Positions 9,201 through 17,578 of a DNA stretch of 64,000 bases are shown here, in pieces. How positions within the stretch are numbered: position 1 is the first letter of the stretch; the number at the start of each line of letters is the position of its first letter. The notes beneath the pieces are model-generated. The model worked only from the letters and a program-made list of their open reading frames with translations, did not search any database and had not been told where the DNA came from. A program made the position numbers and the translations under genes. Source of the DNA: Prevotellaceae bacterium (GTDB lineage Bacteria > Bacteroidota > Bacteroidia > Bacteroidales > Bacteroidaceae); assembly GCA_015256945.1 (NCBI GenBank), contig JABZLB010000009.1, forward strand, positions 1 to 64,000. The letters run 5' to 3'.

Positions 9201-10121
9201 ATGCGCAAGAAGTTATTCAGATACCGTTTCGTCATTGTTCCATTCCTCTTGTTGGCCCTTGTGGCAGGCTGGCTTATTGTAAGAGCCTCACCTGCCAGCG
9301 AAGATGAAATACGTCGCTCGGCTTGTTTCGTTGACGGACAAACGGCTTTGTGCATACTTGCCAACGGCGACACCATTGCTTTAGCTGCTGATTCAATACA
9401 TACTGAAGGAGTTTGGATAAACCGTCACTGGTGGTGGCCAAGTTGTGACGGGCGTGTTCTGACCATCATGCAAGGCCGCTATCCTTCGCTTAACGGGCAG
9501 GCCATAGGGAAAAACAATTTAAAAAGATTCATAGAACAGGTTTCCGACTCGATAAACCGTTTGCTTAATCGCAAGATAATAGAGCGTAAAGAGCTTGCCT
9601 ATTATCTGCGAAGCCATGGAGTTGTTGACGAGGGATACATGCAAATAGCTGCTTATGCGGGGAAACAGAGCCGCGAAACCGACTCGCTTAAACGAGTAGT
9701 AAACAAACTAAAAGCCTTTCATTATACCAACAGCACAAAAGTATTTTATAAAGGTTGTTACAGCGTGTCATGGTTTAATTCAAAGGGAGAATTGCAGCGT
9801 ACGGGCTGCAAGCCTGTCGATATTGACCTTTCACAATTGCATAAACCCATTATTCTTCATACCTTCCGGTTGATAAAGCCCTGGGGTGTCTATGCTGTGA
9901 GAAACGTTCCATGGGGTGTATCGCAACACAAAAAAGTGATTACCGTTACCCTTTCGCCTTCTGCTGCAGCTGAGAAATATCGTGCAGTTTTAGCAAAAGG
10001 GATATACGAGAACCACCAGGAGCACAATTTACCTCAGCTTTTTGCCGTTGACGGCAGCCCGGTATTTACCTTACATGGTCGTTTTATCGGCATTGTGTCA
10101 GGCAAACAAGTAAAACAATAA
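9201..10121 (+). CDS. Membrane-anchored extracytoplasmic protein of unknown function, with a trypsin-like C-terminal segment
   Basis: 306 residues: a basic start, one transmembrane or uncleaved signal helix at about residues 9-28, then a periplasmic region. The C terminus reads FAVDGSPVFTLHGRFIGIVS (residues 281-300), which resembles the end of trypsin-like serine proteases (GDSGSPVF followed by a strand with GIVS). The residue aligned with the nucleophile serine is Asp284, so a classical protease activity is doubtful. No convincing His/Asp partners are seen. The gene is 17 bases upstream of the MORN-GH25 lipoprotein and probably co-transcribed, so a role in the cell envelope is likely. I do not recognise a named family. 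Confidence 0.75.
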   Translation: MRKKLFRYRFVIVPFLLLALVAGWLIVRASPASEDEIRRSACFVDGQTALCILANGDTIALAADSIHTEGVWINRHWWWPSCDGRVLTIMQGRYPSLNGQAIGKNNLKRFIEQVSDSINRLLNRKIIERKELAYYLRSHGVVDEGYMQIAAYAGKQSRETDSLKRVVNKLKAFHYTNSTKVFYKGCYSVSWFNSKGELQRTGCKPVDIDLSQLHKPIILHTFRLIKPWGVYAVRNVPWGVSQHKKVITVTLSPSAAAEKYRAVLAKGIYENHQEHNLPQLFAVDGSPVFTLHGRFIGIVSGKQVKQ

Positions 10122-10138
10122 GAACAATTTACATCGTT

Positions 10139-11350
10139 ATGAAATTGTTTACTTCTTTTTATCTTCTTTCCTTCACAGCATTTACATCGTTGATTATTCT
10201 CGGAAGCTGTTCCAACCGACCGTCTGATGTGAGTACCATAACATCGTCCGATAGTCTTATTTATCAAGGACAAATCGTCAACGGTAAGCGTGAAGGACTT
10301 GGAGTTTTGTATAAAGGTGATTCCATTTTGTATGCAGGCCACTGGTATAAAGGCTTACGACAGGGTGAAGGATGGGTTACAGACTCACTTGGACGCAAGG
10401 TAACGGGATGGTGGGATCATGATACTCTCGTTACGGGTACACGGTGTGACTCAACAGGTACCTACACAGGTGAGTTCAATCAACACCTCAAAGCCAACGG
10501 TTACGGGCACTTTCGCGATACCCTCGGCACTTGTTATGAAGGACAATGGAAAGACGATGAGCGTACGGGTATAGGCTTTTCGTCACAGCATCGTTATTTC
10601 AGAATGGGTGAATGGAAACACGATGTATTTAAAGGCGAACGCTTAAACTACACCTCACAGCGCATTTACGGCATCGACATCAGTAAGCATCAGCACATAA
10701 AAGGGCGCAACAGGTATGGCATTAATTGGAGCGATTTACGGATAACCCATTTAGGTTCACTATCAAAAAAGAACATAATGGGAAAGATTAACTACAATAT
10801 CTCGTTCATTTTCATTAAGTCGACCGAGGGGAAATCAATGCTAAATCCCTACTATGCTGCCGATTATGCTGCAGCACGCGCCCATGGTTATCCCGTTGGA
10901 AGCTACCATTTCTTCTCACATCGTTCAACAGGAGCCGAGCAAGCAGCTTTCTTTCTACGTAACAGTCATTTTAAAAAGGGTGACCTTCCCCCTGTTCTCG
11001 ACCTTGAACCATTACCCAGCCAGGTGAAGAAAATGGGCGGACCCGTTGCCATGTGGCGTCGTGTGAGGAACTGGTTACAGATAGTTGAGCAGCAAACAGG
11101 AATGCGACCTATATTATATATAAGCCAGACTTTCGTTAACAGGTATTTAAATGCCGCTCCGGATATTAAGCATAGCTATCCCGTTTGGATAGCACGATAT
11201 GGCGAATATAAGCCCGATGTTAAACTGTGGGTATGGCAATTAGCCCCCGATGGCCATGTAAAGGGTATACATGGGAATGTTGATATTAACGTGTTTAACG
11301 GCTACCAAAACGAGTTCCGGCGCTGGAAGGCGGCATATTCCAAGAAGTAA
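10139..11350 (+). CDS. Lipoprotein with MORN repeats and a GH25 lysozyme domain
   Basis: 403 residues. A signal peptide ends in the lipobox LGSC (Cys24). Residues about 40-170 contain MORN-like units (YQGQIVNGKREGLGVLYKG, YAGHWYKGLRQGEGW, YTGEFNQHLKANGYGHF, YEGQWKDDERTGIGF). The C-terminal 230 residues are a GH25 muramidase domain: YGIDISKHQ with Asp180, FIKSTEG, GSYHFF and the catalytic DLEP (Asp288, Glu290). GH25 enzymes cut the MurNAc-GlcNAc bond. The MORN region may bind membrane or glycan, which is inference. It forms a probable two-gene unit with the membrane protein upstream and is convergent with the gene at 11436. Confidence 0.88.
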   Translation: MKLFTSFYLLSFTAFTSLIILGSCSNRPSDVSTITSSDSLIYQGQIVNGKREGLGVLYKGDSILYAGHWYKGLRQGEGWVTDSLGRKVTGWWDHDTLVTGTRCDSTGTYTGEFNQHLKANGYGHFRDTLGTCYEGQWKDDERTGIGFSSQHRYFRMGEWKHDVFKGERLNYTSQRIYGIDISKHQHIKGRNRYGINWSDLRITHLGSLSKKNIMGKINYNISFIFIKSTEGKSMLNPYYAADYAAARAHGYPVGSYHFFSHRSTGAEQAAFFLRNSHFKKGDLPPVLDLEPLPSQVKKMGGPVAMWRRVRNWLQIVEQQTGMRPILYISQTFVNRYLNAAPDIKHSYPVWIARYGEYKPDVKLWVWQLAPDGHVKGIHGNVDINVFNGYQNEFRRWKAAYSKK

Positions 11351-11435
11351 GAACAAGGGCTGACGCCGTTATTCCGGCATAAATACATTTATAAAATATA
11401 ATAACCACATTATATCTGTATTACGTAACAGCTCT

Positions 11436-12467
11436 TTATTCGTTCTCTGCACCACAGTGAGGACATCTCCCCTTGTGATGAAGCGTTGCCCCACAGTTGC
11501 CACAGGTGTATCGAACTCTGTGTTGAATATAACTGCGAAGGGCAAAAACATAATAGACAATAAGCAGTAAATAGCCTGCATAATAGAGTGTTGTAACACT
11601 AAAAACGATATAATTAACCGCACAAACGGCTGCCAGCCCGCCCAGATAAAGTATAGTTTCGGCAAAAGGCAACGCCTTCCTCACCTCATCAATAGCAGCA
11701 ATTGCCACTATCAACATAACCCACACTGAAAGCAAAAAGGTACCCAACACCCATGGAACACTAAACGGATTAAGTGTAGGATGGAAATAAAAATGCTGCC
11801 ATAACTGTGGCGCGAACATCTGAAGTGTGGCATAAAACGTAGCCGATGAAGCTACAATAAGACACAACAACGTAGGATAGAACGAGTCAACATCATGAAA
11901 ATGTACAATATAGGCGTGCTTACGAAACAGTAACCACAACAGATAGCTCGCTCCAAATATAACTACAATAACCAGGAAAACAAGGGTATGTGTATCCGAG
12001 AACGTTGATATAAATTGGGAAATAGGGTCATCGGGCATTACCTTTTGAAGCATATTGTTTTCCCTGCTCCACCCAAAAGCCGACGTATCGTTAGCCAATT
12101 GTACCCAGACAGTATCGATACTGTCGGCCGGGACAATACGAATGTCAGATACAACAAGATGCTCTCCTTTCTTCACACTGAAAGTATCGGCCTTAACACC
12201 ACTAAGCGTTTCTTCCGGAAACTGACGGATAAGCTGCAAACTATCGGCCTTGACAACAAAATTATAGTTGTTTGTATAATGATGAGTAGAGAAGAATGAC
12301 AATGAGTCGATGAGGCGTTCGCTGATATGAAACGAACTTGGGAGCCTGTAATTTCTGGCTCCATGCTGATAACAACCGCTTAATACCATGGACAACATCA
12401 ATGCGGCAACTAATACGAAACCATGATACGGTTTAAGCTTACCCATTATTTTCTTCTCCATTTTCAT
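11436..12467 (-). CDS. Membrane lipoprotein-like protein with C-terminal zinc ribbon, function unknown
   Basis: 343 residues. The N terminus has a signal segment ending in a possible lipobox (LSGC), followed by an extracytoplasmic domain to about residue 160 and then about five hydrophobic helices. The last 30 residues form a zinc ribbon, CGNCGATLHHKGRCPHCG, with four cysteines in two CxxC pairs. An equivalent layout (periplasmic domain, membrane block, cytoplasmic rubredoxin-like ribbon) is seen in uncharacterised Bacteroidales proteins, but I cannot name a family. It lies 23 bases downstream of the U32 gene and is probably the last gene of the metA transcript. Confidence 0.72.
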   Translation of the reverse strand: MKMEKKIMGKLKPYHGFVLVAALMLSMVLSGCYQHGARNYRLPSSFHISERLIDSLSFFSTHHYTNNYNFVVKADSLQLIRQFPEETLSGVKADTFSVKKGEHLVVSDIRIVPADSIDTVWVQLANDTSAFGWSRENNMLQKVMPDDPISQFISTFSDTHTLVFLVIVVIFGASYLLWLLFRKHAYIVHFHDVDSFYPTLLCLIVASSATFYATLQMFAPQLWQHFYFHPTLNPFSVPWVLGTFLLSVWVMLIVAIAAIDEVRKALPFAETILYLGGLAAVCAVNYIVFSVTTLYYAGYLLLIVYYVFALRSYIQHRVRYTCGNCGATLHHKGRCPHCGAENE

Positions 12468-12490
12468 ATTGTTCTGAATATAATCATTCG

Positions 12491-14407
12491 TTATTTTACC
12501 GTACCATCAGAAGGTATAGCTACAACATTCATCTGGCATTCGTCACATTTAAAATCGAGACGAAACCGCCTTCCATCCCCCAAGCGTAACTGTAAAGGCT
12601 CACGCCATTGAGGCTTTTGGCCGCCACGCCGTACACAGAAACCCATAGTATAACGTATACAATGACGACATTGCATCAGCGGCCCGCTGTTATCGCTCTT
12701 CACTTCAAACGCCTCCCGGTCAACTTTCAGTCCGTGAGCCTCATAAAATTCACGGGCAAGATGGTTCGATATATTAAACAGGTATGGATGCTTCCGATAT
12801 TCTGATTGCCAGAAACGGGCGGTAGTTTCTGTCTTTTCTACCATATCAGCACTACTTTCCACATGATATGCTTCTGCAATAACTGCCGAAAGTTTTTGTG
12901 AAAAAGCCATTATCACACTCTGACGCAAGTTTGAAAGCAAGCTCGATGGTATAAAAAGACTAATGGCATCAGCCGATATGTCAATGGCATCAGCTTTAAA
13001 TGGTGTGTTACCAAGCTTGCCAAGCTGTTGTCGTATGTTCTCTTCCTGAGGCTTTCGAGCCTGTTGATGTTCAAACTTAATGACAGCCCTGGCCTCAACT
13101 TCAGATGTAAATACCTCGTTTTGCAAACTCATTGTCATGCTGAAACCATCGTCTACCGTCTCAAACATAATCTGGACAGGAATCTTCCTTACGGTATGAT
13201 CGCCATCCAATTGGCGTTCAAAACAAACATCATGATTACGGTACAAAACTGTTCCCGGCCTTAAATCACGAGGCATTCTAAACGGAAACAATCTGTTTCC
13301 TACGGCTCTGTTTACCCGGAAGCCTTCTAATTTGTGTTCAGAATTAAAAAAACAGAGCCCGTCACCATTACTAAATGATGACGTTCCTGCAACATTAAAC
13401 GAATCTTTTCTTATCTCTTTTACATGCCCTACTGCCTCACCAAGTGCCTTCGGTGTATCTGGCGAAGAGATGTCAGGACGACGTCCTTTCAGGAAATAAT
13501 GGGTGTAGCCGCGGTTAAAAGTCTTGCATAAGTCGGCATCAAATCCATATTCAACTCGTCCCAATGAGGCACGACAATAATCGTCAGGCCGCTTATTTAT
13601 CAGCTCATCCAAACGTTTGCTATAAGCCGAGACAACGTTTTTTACATAAGATATGTCTTTTAACCTGCCCTCTATTTTAAATGAAGCGGCTCCTGCATCG
13701 GCAAGTGCTTCAATGCTATCCGACTGATTCATGTCCTTTAACGACAACAAATGTTTGTCGTGTACTATCTGACGACCATCTGCATCAATCAAATCGAACT
13801 TCATTCTACAAAACTGTGCACATTCGCCCCTGTTGGCAGAGCGATTAAAACAGAACTGTGAGGCATAGCAAACACCCGAATAACTCACACACAAGGCACC
13901 ATGCACAAATACCTCCAATTCAATATCGGGAACGGCTTTATGAATTGCAGCAATCTCGTCAATGGAAAGTTCACGGGCCAGAACTGCCCGTTTGAAACCC
14001 AAATCACGTAGCCATCGCACCTTATCTGCACTGCGAGTGTCACACTGTGTTGACGCATGAAGCACAGGAGCTGAACCTGTTTCATGCAAGGTTACACGGC
14101 GCATGGCAAGCGTTGCCATATCTTGAACCAGCAAGGCATCAACATGAATCCGGGACAATTCTGTAATCAAACTCTGCGTACTGGCCAATTCCTGTTCATA
14201 GATAATGGTGTTAACGGTAACATATACCTTCGCACCATACTGATGAGCATAGGCTACAAGCTTTTGTATATCATCTATCGAATTGCCGGCTGCCGCCCTT
14301 GCACCCATACGTTCAGCACCTATATACACGGCATCGGCACCATGATCTATGGCCGCACAGCCACATTCGAGATTTTTTGCAGGGGCTAATAATTCTAATG
14401 TTCTCAT
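12491..14407 (-). CDS. U32 peptidase family protein (RlhA/TrhP-like RNA hydroxylation family)
   Basis: 638 residues. The N-terminal domain starts ELLAPAKNLECGCAAIDHGADAVYIG, diagnostic of U32. The conserved cysteine cluster is present at residues 173, 180, 196 and 200, with the core NRSANRGECAQFCR. In E. coli the long member RlhA (YdcP) is needed for 5-hydroxycytidine in 23S rRNA and the short member TrhP (YegQ) for tRNA hydroxyuridine; the length here is closer to RlhA. The C-terminal region adds further cysteine pairs (CRHC near residue 580 and CDEC near 625) that may bind metal. It sits 15 bases downstream of metA. The family is firm, but the RNA target is inference. Confidence 0.88.
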   Translation of the reverse strand: MRTLELLAPAKNLECGCAAIDHGADAVYIGAERMGARAAAGNSIDDIQKLVAYAHQYGAKVYVTVNTIIYEQELASTQSLITELSRIHVDALLVQDMATLAMRRVTLHETGSAPVLHASTQCDTRSADKVRWLRDLGFKRAVLARELSIDEIAAIHKAVPDIELEVFVHGALCVSYSGVCYASQFCFNRSANRGECAQFCRMKFDLIDADGRQIVHDKHLLSLKDMNQSDSIEALADAGAASFKIEGRLKDISYVKNVVSAYSKRLDELINKRPDDYCRASLGRVEYGFDADLCKTFNRGYTHYFLKGRRPDISSPDTPKALGEAVGHVKEIRKDSFNVAGTSSFSNGDGLCFFNSEHKLEGFRVNRAVGNRLFPFRMPRDLRPGTVLYRNHDVCFERQLDGDHTVRKIPVQIMFETVDDGFSMTMSLQNEVFTSEVEARAVIKFEHQQARKPQEENIRQQLGKLGNTPFKADAIDISADAISLFIPSSLLSNLRQSVIMAFSQKLSAVIAEAYHVESSADMVEKTETTARFWQSEYRKHPYLFNISNHLAREFYEAHGLKVDREAFEVKSDNSGPLMQCRHCIRYTMGFCVRRGGQKPQWREPLQLRLGDGRRFRLDFKCDECQMNVVAIPSDGTVK

Positions 14408-14422
14408 GTAAGATTACGCTGT

Positions 14423-15340
14423 TTATTCTATCTCCTCTATATTATAAGGTGTTTCCTGATAAACATAATAGTTTATCCAGTTGCAGAAAAACAGGTTAGC
14501 GTATGAACGCCACGATACAAAAGGTCCCTTTACAGGGTCGTCATCGCGGTAATAATTAAATGGTTTTACAACGTCATTACGCTTACCGTTATCACGCTTA
14601 TACTCCTTATCGAGCGTATCTGGAGCATATTCAAGATGCCCCGTTATGAAAAATTCGCGTCCTTCCCGCGCCATAACCATACTTACTCCACTATCTGGTG
14701 ACTCGGCAATAATTTTTAATTCGTGCACCTTTTCTATATCGCTCCGCCAAACTTCAGTATGCCTGCTATGAGGCATCATGAAAGTATCGTCGAACCCTCT
14801 GAAAATAGGCAGATCGGGAATAAGGGGATATTGGCGGAAAACACCAAACATTTTTTGTGGCAATTCGTGCTTGGGGATACCATAAAAATGGTATAACCCA
14901 GCCTGCGCTGCCCAGCAAATATATAACGTTGACGTAACATGCGTACGGGCCCAATTGAATATCGTTTGTATCTCCTGCCAGTATTCAACATCTTCAAAGG
15001 GCATCAACTCAATGGGAGCACCCGTTACAATCATGCCGTCCCACTTCTGAAGGCTCAGCTCTTTAAAGCTTTTATAGAACATTTGCATATGTTCTACCGG
15101 AGTATTTCTGGGTGTATGGCTCTTCAACCGCATAAAATTGATTTCGATTTGAAGAGGCGTATTCGATAACAGTCTTACCAAATCGGTTTCAGTAGTTATC
15201 TTCAGGGGCATTAAATTCAGAACTACAATTCTAAGCGGACGCACCATTTGGGTATGCGCCCGCGTCTCGTTCATGACGAAGATATTCTCTTTTTTCAGCA
15301 GCTCAATAGCTGGAAGTTTATCGGGTAAGCGTAAGGGCAT
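14423..15340 (-). CDS. metA: Homoserine O-acyltransferase (MetA), predicted acetyl-CoA specific
   Basis: Activates homoserine for methionine synthesis. The 305-residue protein has the full MetA active site in E. coli numbering: Cys142 (ICWAAQ), His235 and Glu237 (GHLEY). The acyl-donor residue at position 111 is Glu (TGAPIELM) rather than the Gly of E. coli MetA. In the Bacillus cereus enzyme Glu111 was reported to specify acetyl-CoA, so this protein should make O-acetylhomoserine despite the usual succinyltransferase label. A two-box promoter lies 25 bases upstream. The U32 gene follows by 15 bases. Confidence 0.93.
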   Translation of the reverse strand: MPLRLPDKLPAIELLKKENIFVMNETRAHTQMVRPLRIVVLNLMPLKITTETDLVRLLSNTPLQIEINFMRLKSHTPRNTPVEHMQMFYKSFKELSLQKWDGMIVTGAPIELMPFEDVEYWQEIQTIFNWARTHVTSTLYICWAAQAGLYHFYGIPKHELPQKMFGVFRQYPLIPDLPIFRGFDDTFMMPHSRHTEVWRSDIEKVHELKIIAESPDSGVSMVMAREGREFFITGHLEYAPDTLDKEYKRDNGKRNDVVKPFNYYRDDDPVKGPFVSWRSYANLFFCNWINYYVYQETPYNIEEIE

Positions 15341-15364
15341 CTTTCTCTTTAGCTTTTATTCTGG

Positions 15365-15395
15365 CAAAGTTACGAAATAAGCATATAAAATACAA
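15365..15395 (-). promoter_or_regulatory. Promoter of metA
   Basis: On the minus strand: TTG at 15395-15393, a 20-base spacer, TAACTTTG at 15372-15365. Both boxes match the Bacteroidetes consensus. The -33 box overlaps the distal arm of the pepO terminator hairpin. Confidence 0.75.
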
Positions 15396-15430
15396 ATAAG
15401 GATGCAGAAACCTTTCTGCACCCTTATTTG
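15393..15430 (-). terminator. Terminator hairpin downstream of the M13 peptidase gene
   Basis: CAAATAAGG (15393-15401) pairs with CCTTATTTG (15422-15430), with an inner GCAGAAA/TTTCTGC stem. On the minus strand it is followed by an A/T-rich stretch. It sits 68 bases beyond the pepO stop. Confidence 0.7.
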
Positions 15431-15497
15431 TGTAAGAACAACGGTTTTTCCTGGCCGTGTTCTTCTGACTGGTCTGTATTTTCAGGTTAAATATAAT

Positions 15498-17534
15498 TTA
15501 CCAAAGCTGCAAACGCTCTGCTTCGGGGATATACATCTTGTCACCTTTCTTCACACCGAAAGCCTTATAAAAGGCATCAATATGTGGCAGCGCACCGTCA
15601 ACACGCCATTTGCCCAGTGCATGCGGGTCGCGTTTTACACGATTGCGTATTTCCTGGTCGGTAATATTCTGTCCCCATACACCTGCATAGGCCAGGAAGA
15701 AACGCTGTTCGGGGGTAAAGCCGTCTTTGACAGGAAGCGGCTTTTTAGCCATAACATTTTCCAAAGCGTTGAACGCAACCTGAAGTCCTCCATGGTCAGC
15801 GAGGTTCTCTCCCAACGTAAAGCGACCGTTAGAGTGCAGTCCGGGCAGTACCTCAATAGCGTCGAAGAAGTCGGAATACAACTTAGCACGCTTATCAAAA
15901 CCCTTTGCATCCGATGCCGTCCACCAGTCATGCAGGTTACCATCAGCGTCATACTGCCTGCCCTGGTCGTCAAATCCATGAGTCATTTCGTGGCCAATCA
16001 CCACACCTATTGCTCCATAGTTGAAGGCTGCATCGGCTTTAGGGTCGAAGAACGGGCGCTGAAGGATGCCTGCCGGGAAGCAAATCTCGTTGGTTGTAGG
16101 GTTATAATAGGCATTCACTGTTTGTGGAGTCATGTACCATTCGTCCCTGTCAACAGGCTTTCCAGCCTTGTCAGCTATCATCTTTTGCAAGGCAAAGTGG
16201 CGTGTATTCAGCACGTTCTCATAGAAACTCTTTGAAGGATCAATGGTGAGTTTGCTGTAATCGGTCCACTTATCAGGGTAACCAATCTTCACATAAAACT
16301 TATCAAGCTTCTTATGTGCATTGGCTTTTGTAGAATCGCTCATCCATGTCTGCGCGTCAATACGCTGGCCAAGGCTCACCTGCAGGTTATGAACCAGTTC
16401 CTCCATCATCTTTTTGCTCGAAGCAGGGAAGAAGCGTTCACAATACATTTTGCCCAAAGCCTCCCCCATTGCTTTCTCAACCTGTGATGTAGCACGTTTC
16501 CAAAGCGGATAGTCGACCTTGCGACCGCTCATGGTTTTGCCAAAAAAGTCGAAGTTTGCCTCACGAATTTCACTCGTTAAACAAGATGCCGAGTTCATAA
16601 TAACATCCCATTCCATGACAGCCTTCAGCTCGTCAACGGTAAGCATTGACAGCAAACGGTCGTAGCCAGTAAAGAATGCAGGCTGGCAAACATCAATATC
16701 CTGTATACAGTTTGGCTTTATACCCTGTGCCTCTGTAAGGGCTACGAGCGGAATATTCGGGTAATTTTCTTCAAACTGTTTCAACGTCATTTTATTATAA
16801 TTGGCCTGCGGATCGCGAAGCTCTGTATTGCTTTTCGATACCAGAGCCAGCATAGTTTCAAAGCGGAACACAGCCTTTTCCCTGGCTTCGGCCTGCGACT
16901 CGGTAAAACCATATAAGCGGAACATACGCACAATATGCTTCTGGTAAGCCTCGCGAATAGCTTCGGTAGCCTTGTCATTATTGACATACCAGTCTTTCTG
17001 TCCCAGCGTCAGGCCGCCCTGTGAAAGGGTAAGAATATTCATCGTTACATTTTTTTCGTCGGCAGCAAAGTACATACTGAATGGTACACCGTAGCCAAAA
17101 TCGGCATATTTCAGCTGCAATTCATGAAGCGATTTCATGTTACCAGCCGCCTCAATTTCGTTCAAAAGGGGCTTTACGGGTGCAATACCCTCACGGTCGC
17201 GGCGGGCCGAATCGAGGGCAAGTTTATAAAAATCGCTCAGTTTTCGCTCTGTTGTTCCTTCCTTATACTTCTTTTTTGTCAATGTTGTAAGGATTGAATT
17301 AACCTGCTTATTCACATTTTCCTGCAACATATCAAAGCTGCCATATCTGCTGTATGCCGCTGGAAGCGGATGGCTTTTCTGCCAGCCACCGGTAGCAAAC
17401 TGATAAAAATCGTCAACGGGTTTAACCGTTCTGTCGAGGTTCGACAGGTCTAATCCCGACTGATTCTGTGCGTCAACGCCAATAACGGGCGCAGTAACGA
17501 ACATCAACACCGGTAGGAATTTTTTCATGTTCAT
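15498..17534 (-). CDS. pepO: M13 family zinc endopeptidase (neprilysin/PepO-like)
   Basis: 678 residues with an N-terminal signal peptide (residues 1-22) and no lipobox, so probably periplasmic. The zinc site is HEMTH at about residues 515-519 in VIGHEMTHGFDDQG, and the third ligand lies in ENLADHGG about 60 residues later. The substrate-backbone motif NAYYNPTTNEICFPAGIL is intact. The length is typical of bacterial M13 oligopeptidases. The ABC-F gene ends 44 bases upstream on the same strand; I see no strong separate promoter, so read-through from ABC-F is possible. A terminator follows. Confidence 0.94.
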   Translation of the reverse strand: MNMKKFLPVLMFVTAPVIGVDAQNQSGLDLSNLDRTVKPVDDFYQFATGGWQKSHPLPAAYSRYGSFDMLQENVNKQVNSILTTLTKKKYKEGTTERKLSDFYKLALDSARRDREGIAPVKPLLNEIEAAGNMKSLHELQLKYADFGYGVPFSMYFAADEKNVTMNILTLSQGGLTLGQKDWYVNNDKATEAIREAYQKHIVRMFRLYGFTESQAEAREKAVFRFETMLALVSKSNTELRDPQANYNKMTLKQFEENYPNIPLVALTEAQGIKPNCIQDIDVCQPAFFTGYDRLLSMLTVDELKAVMEWDVIMNSASCLTSEIREANFDFFGKTMSGRKVDYPLWKRATSQVEKAMGEALGKMYCERFFPASSKKMMEELVHNLQVSLGQRIDAQTWMSDSTKANAHKKLDKFYVKIGYPDKWTDYSKLTIDPSKSFYENVLNTRHFALQKMIADKAGKPVDRDEWYMTPQTVNAYYNPTTNEICFPAGILQRPFFDPKADAAFNYGAIGVVIGHEMTHGFDDQGRQYDADGNLHDWWTASDAKGFDKRAKLYSDFFDAIEVLPGLHSNGRFTLGENLADHGGLQVAFNALENVMAKKPLPVKDGFTPEQRFFLAYAGVWGQNITDQEIRNRVKRDPHALGKWRVDGALPHIDAFYKAFGVKKGDKMYIPEAERLQLW

Positions 17535-17578
17535 GATGTGGTTATTTTAAAATTAGGACTCTATTTTATTTATATTGT

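Noticed and set aside
15402..16235. 277-codon open frame on the plus strand
   Set aside because: It is antisense to the 3' end of the M13 peptidase gene, including its HExxH zinc site, and begins in the pepO terminator region.
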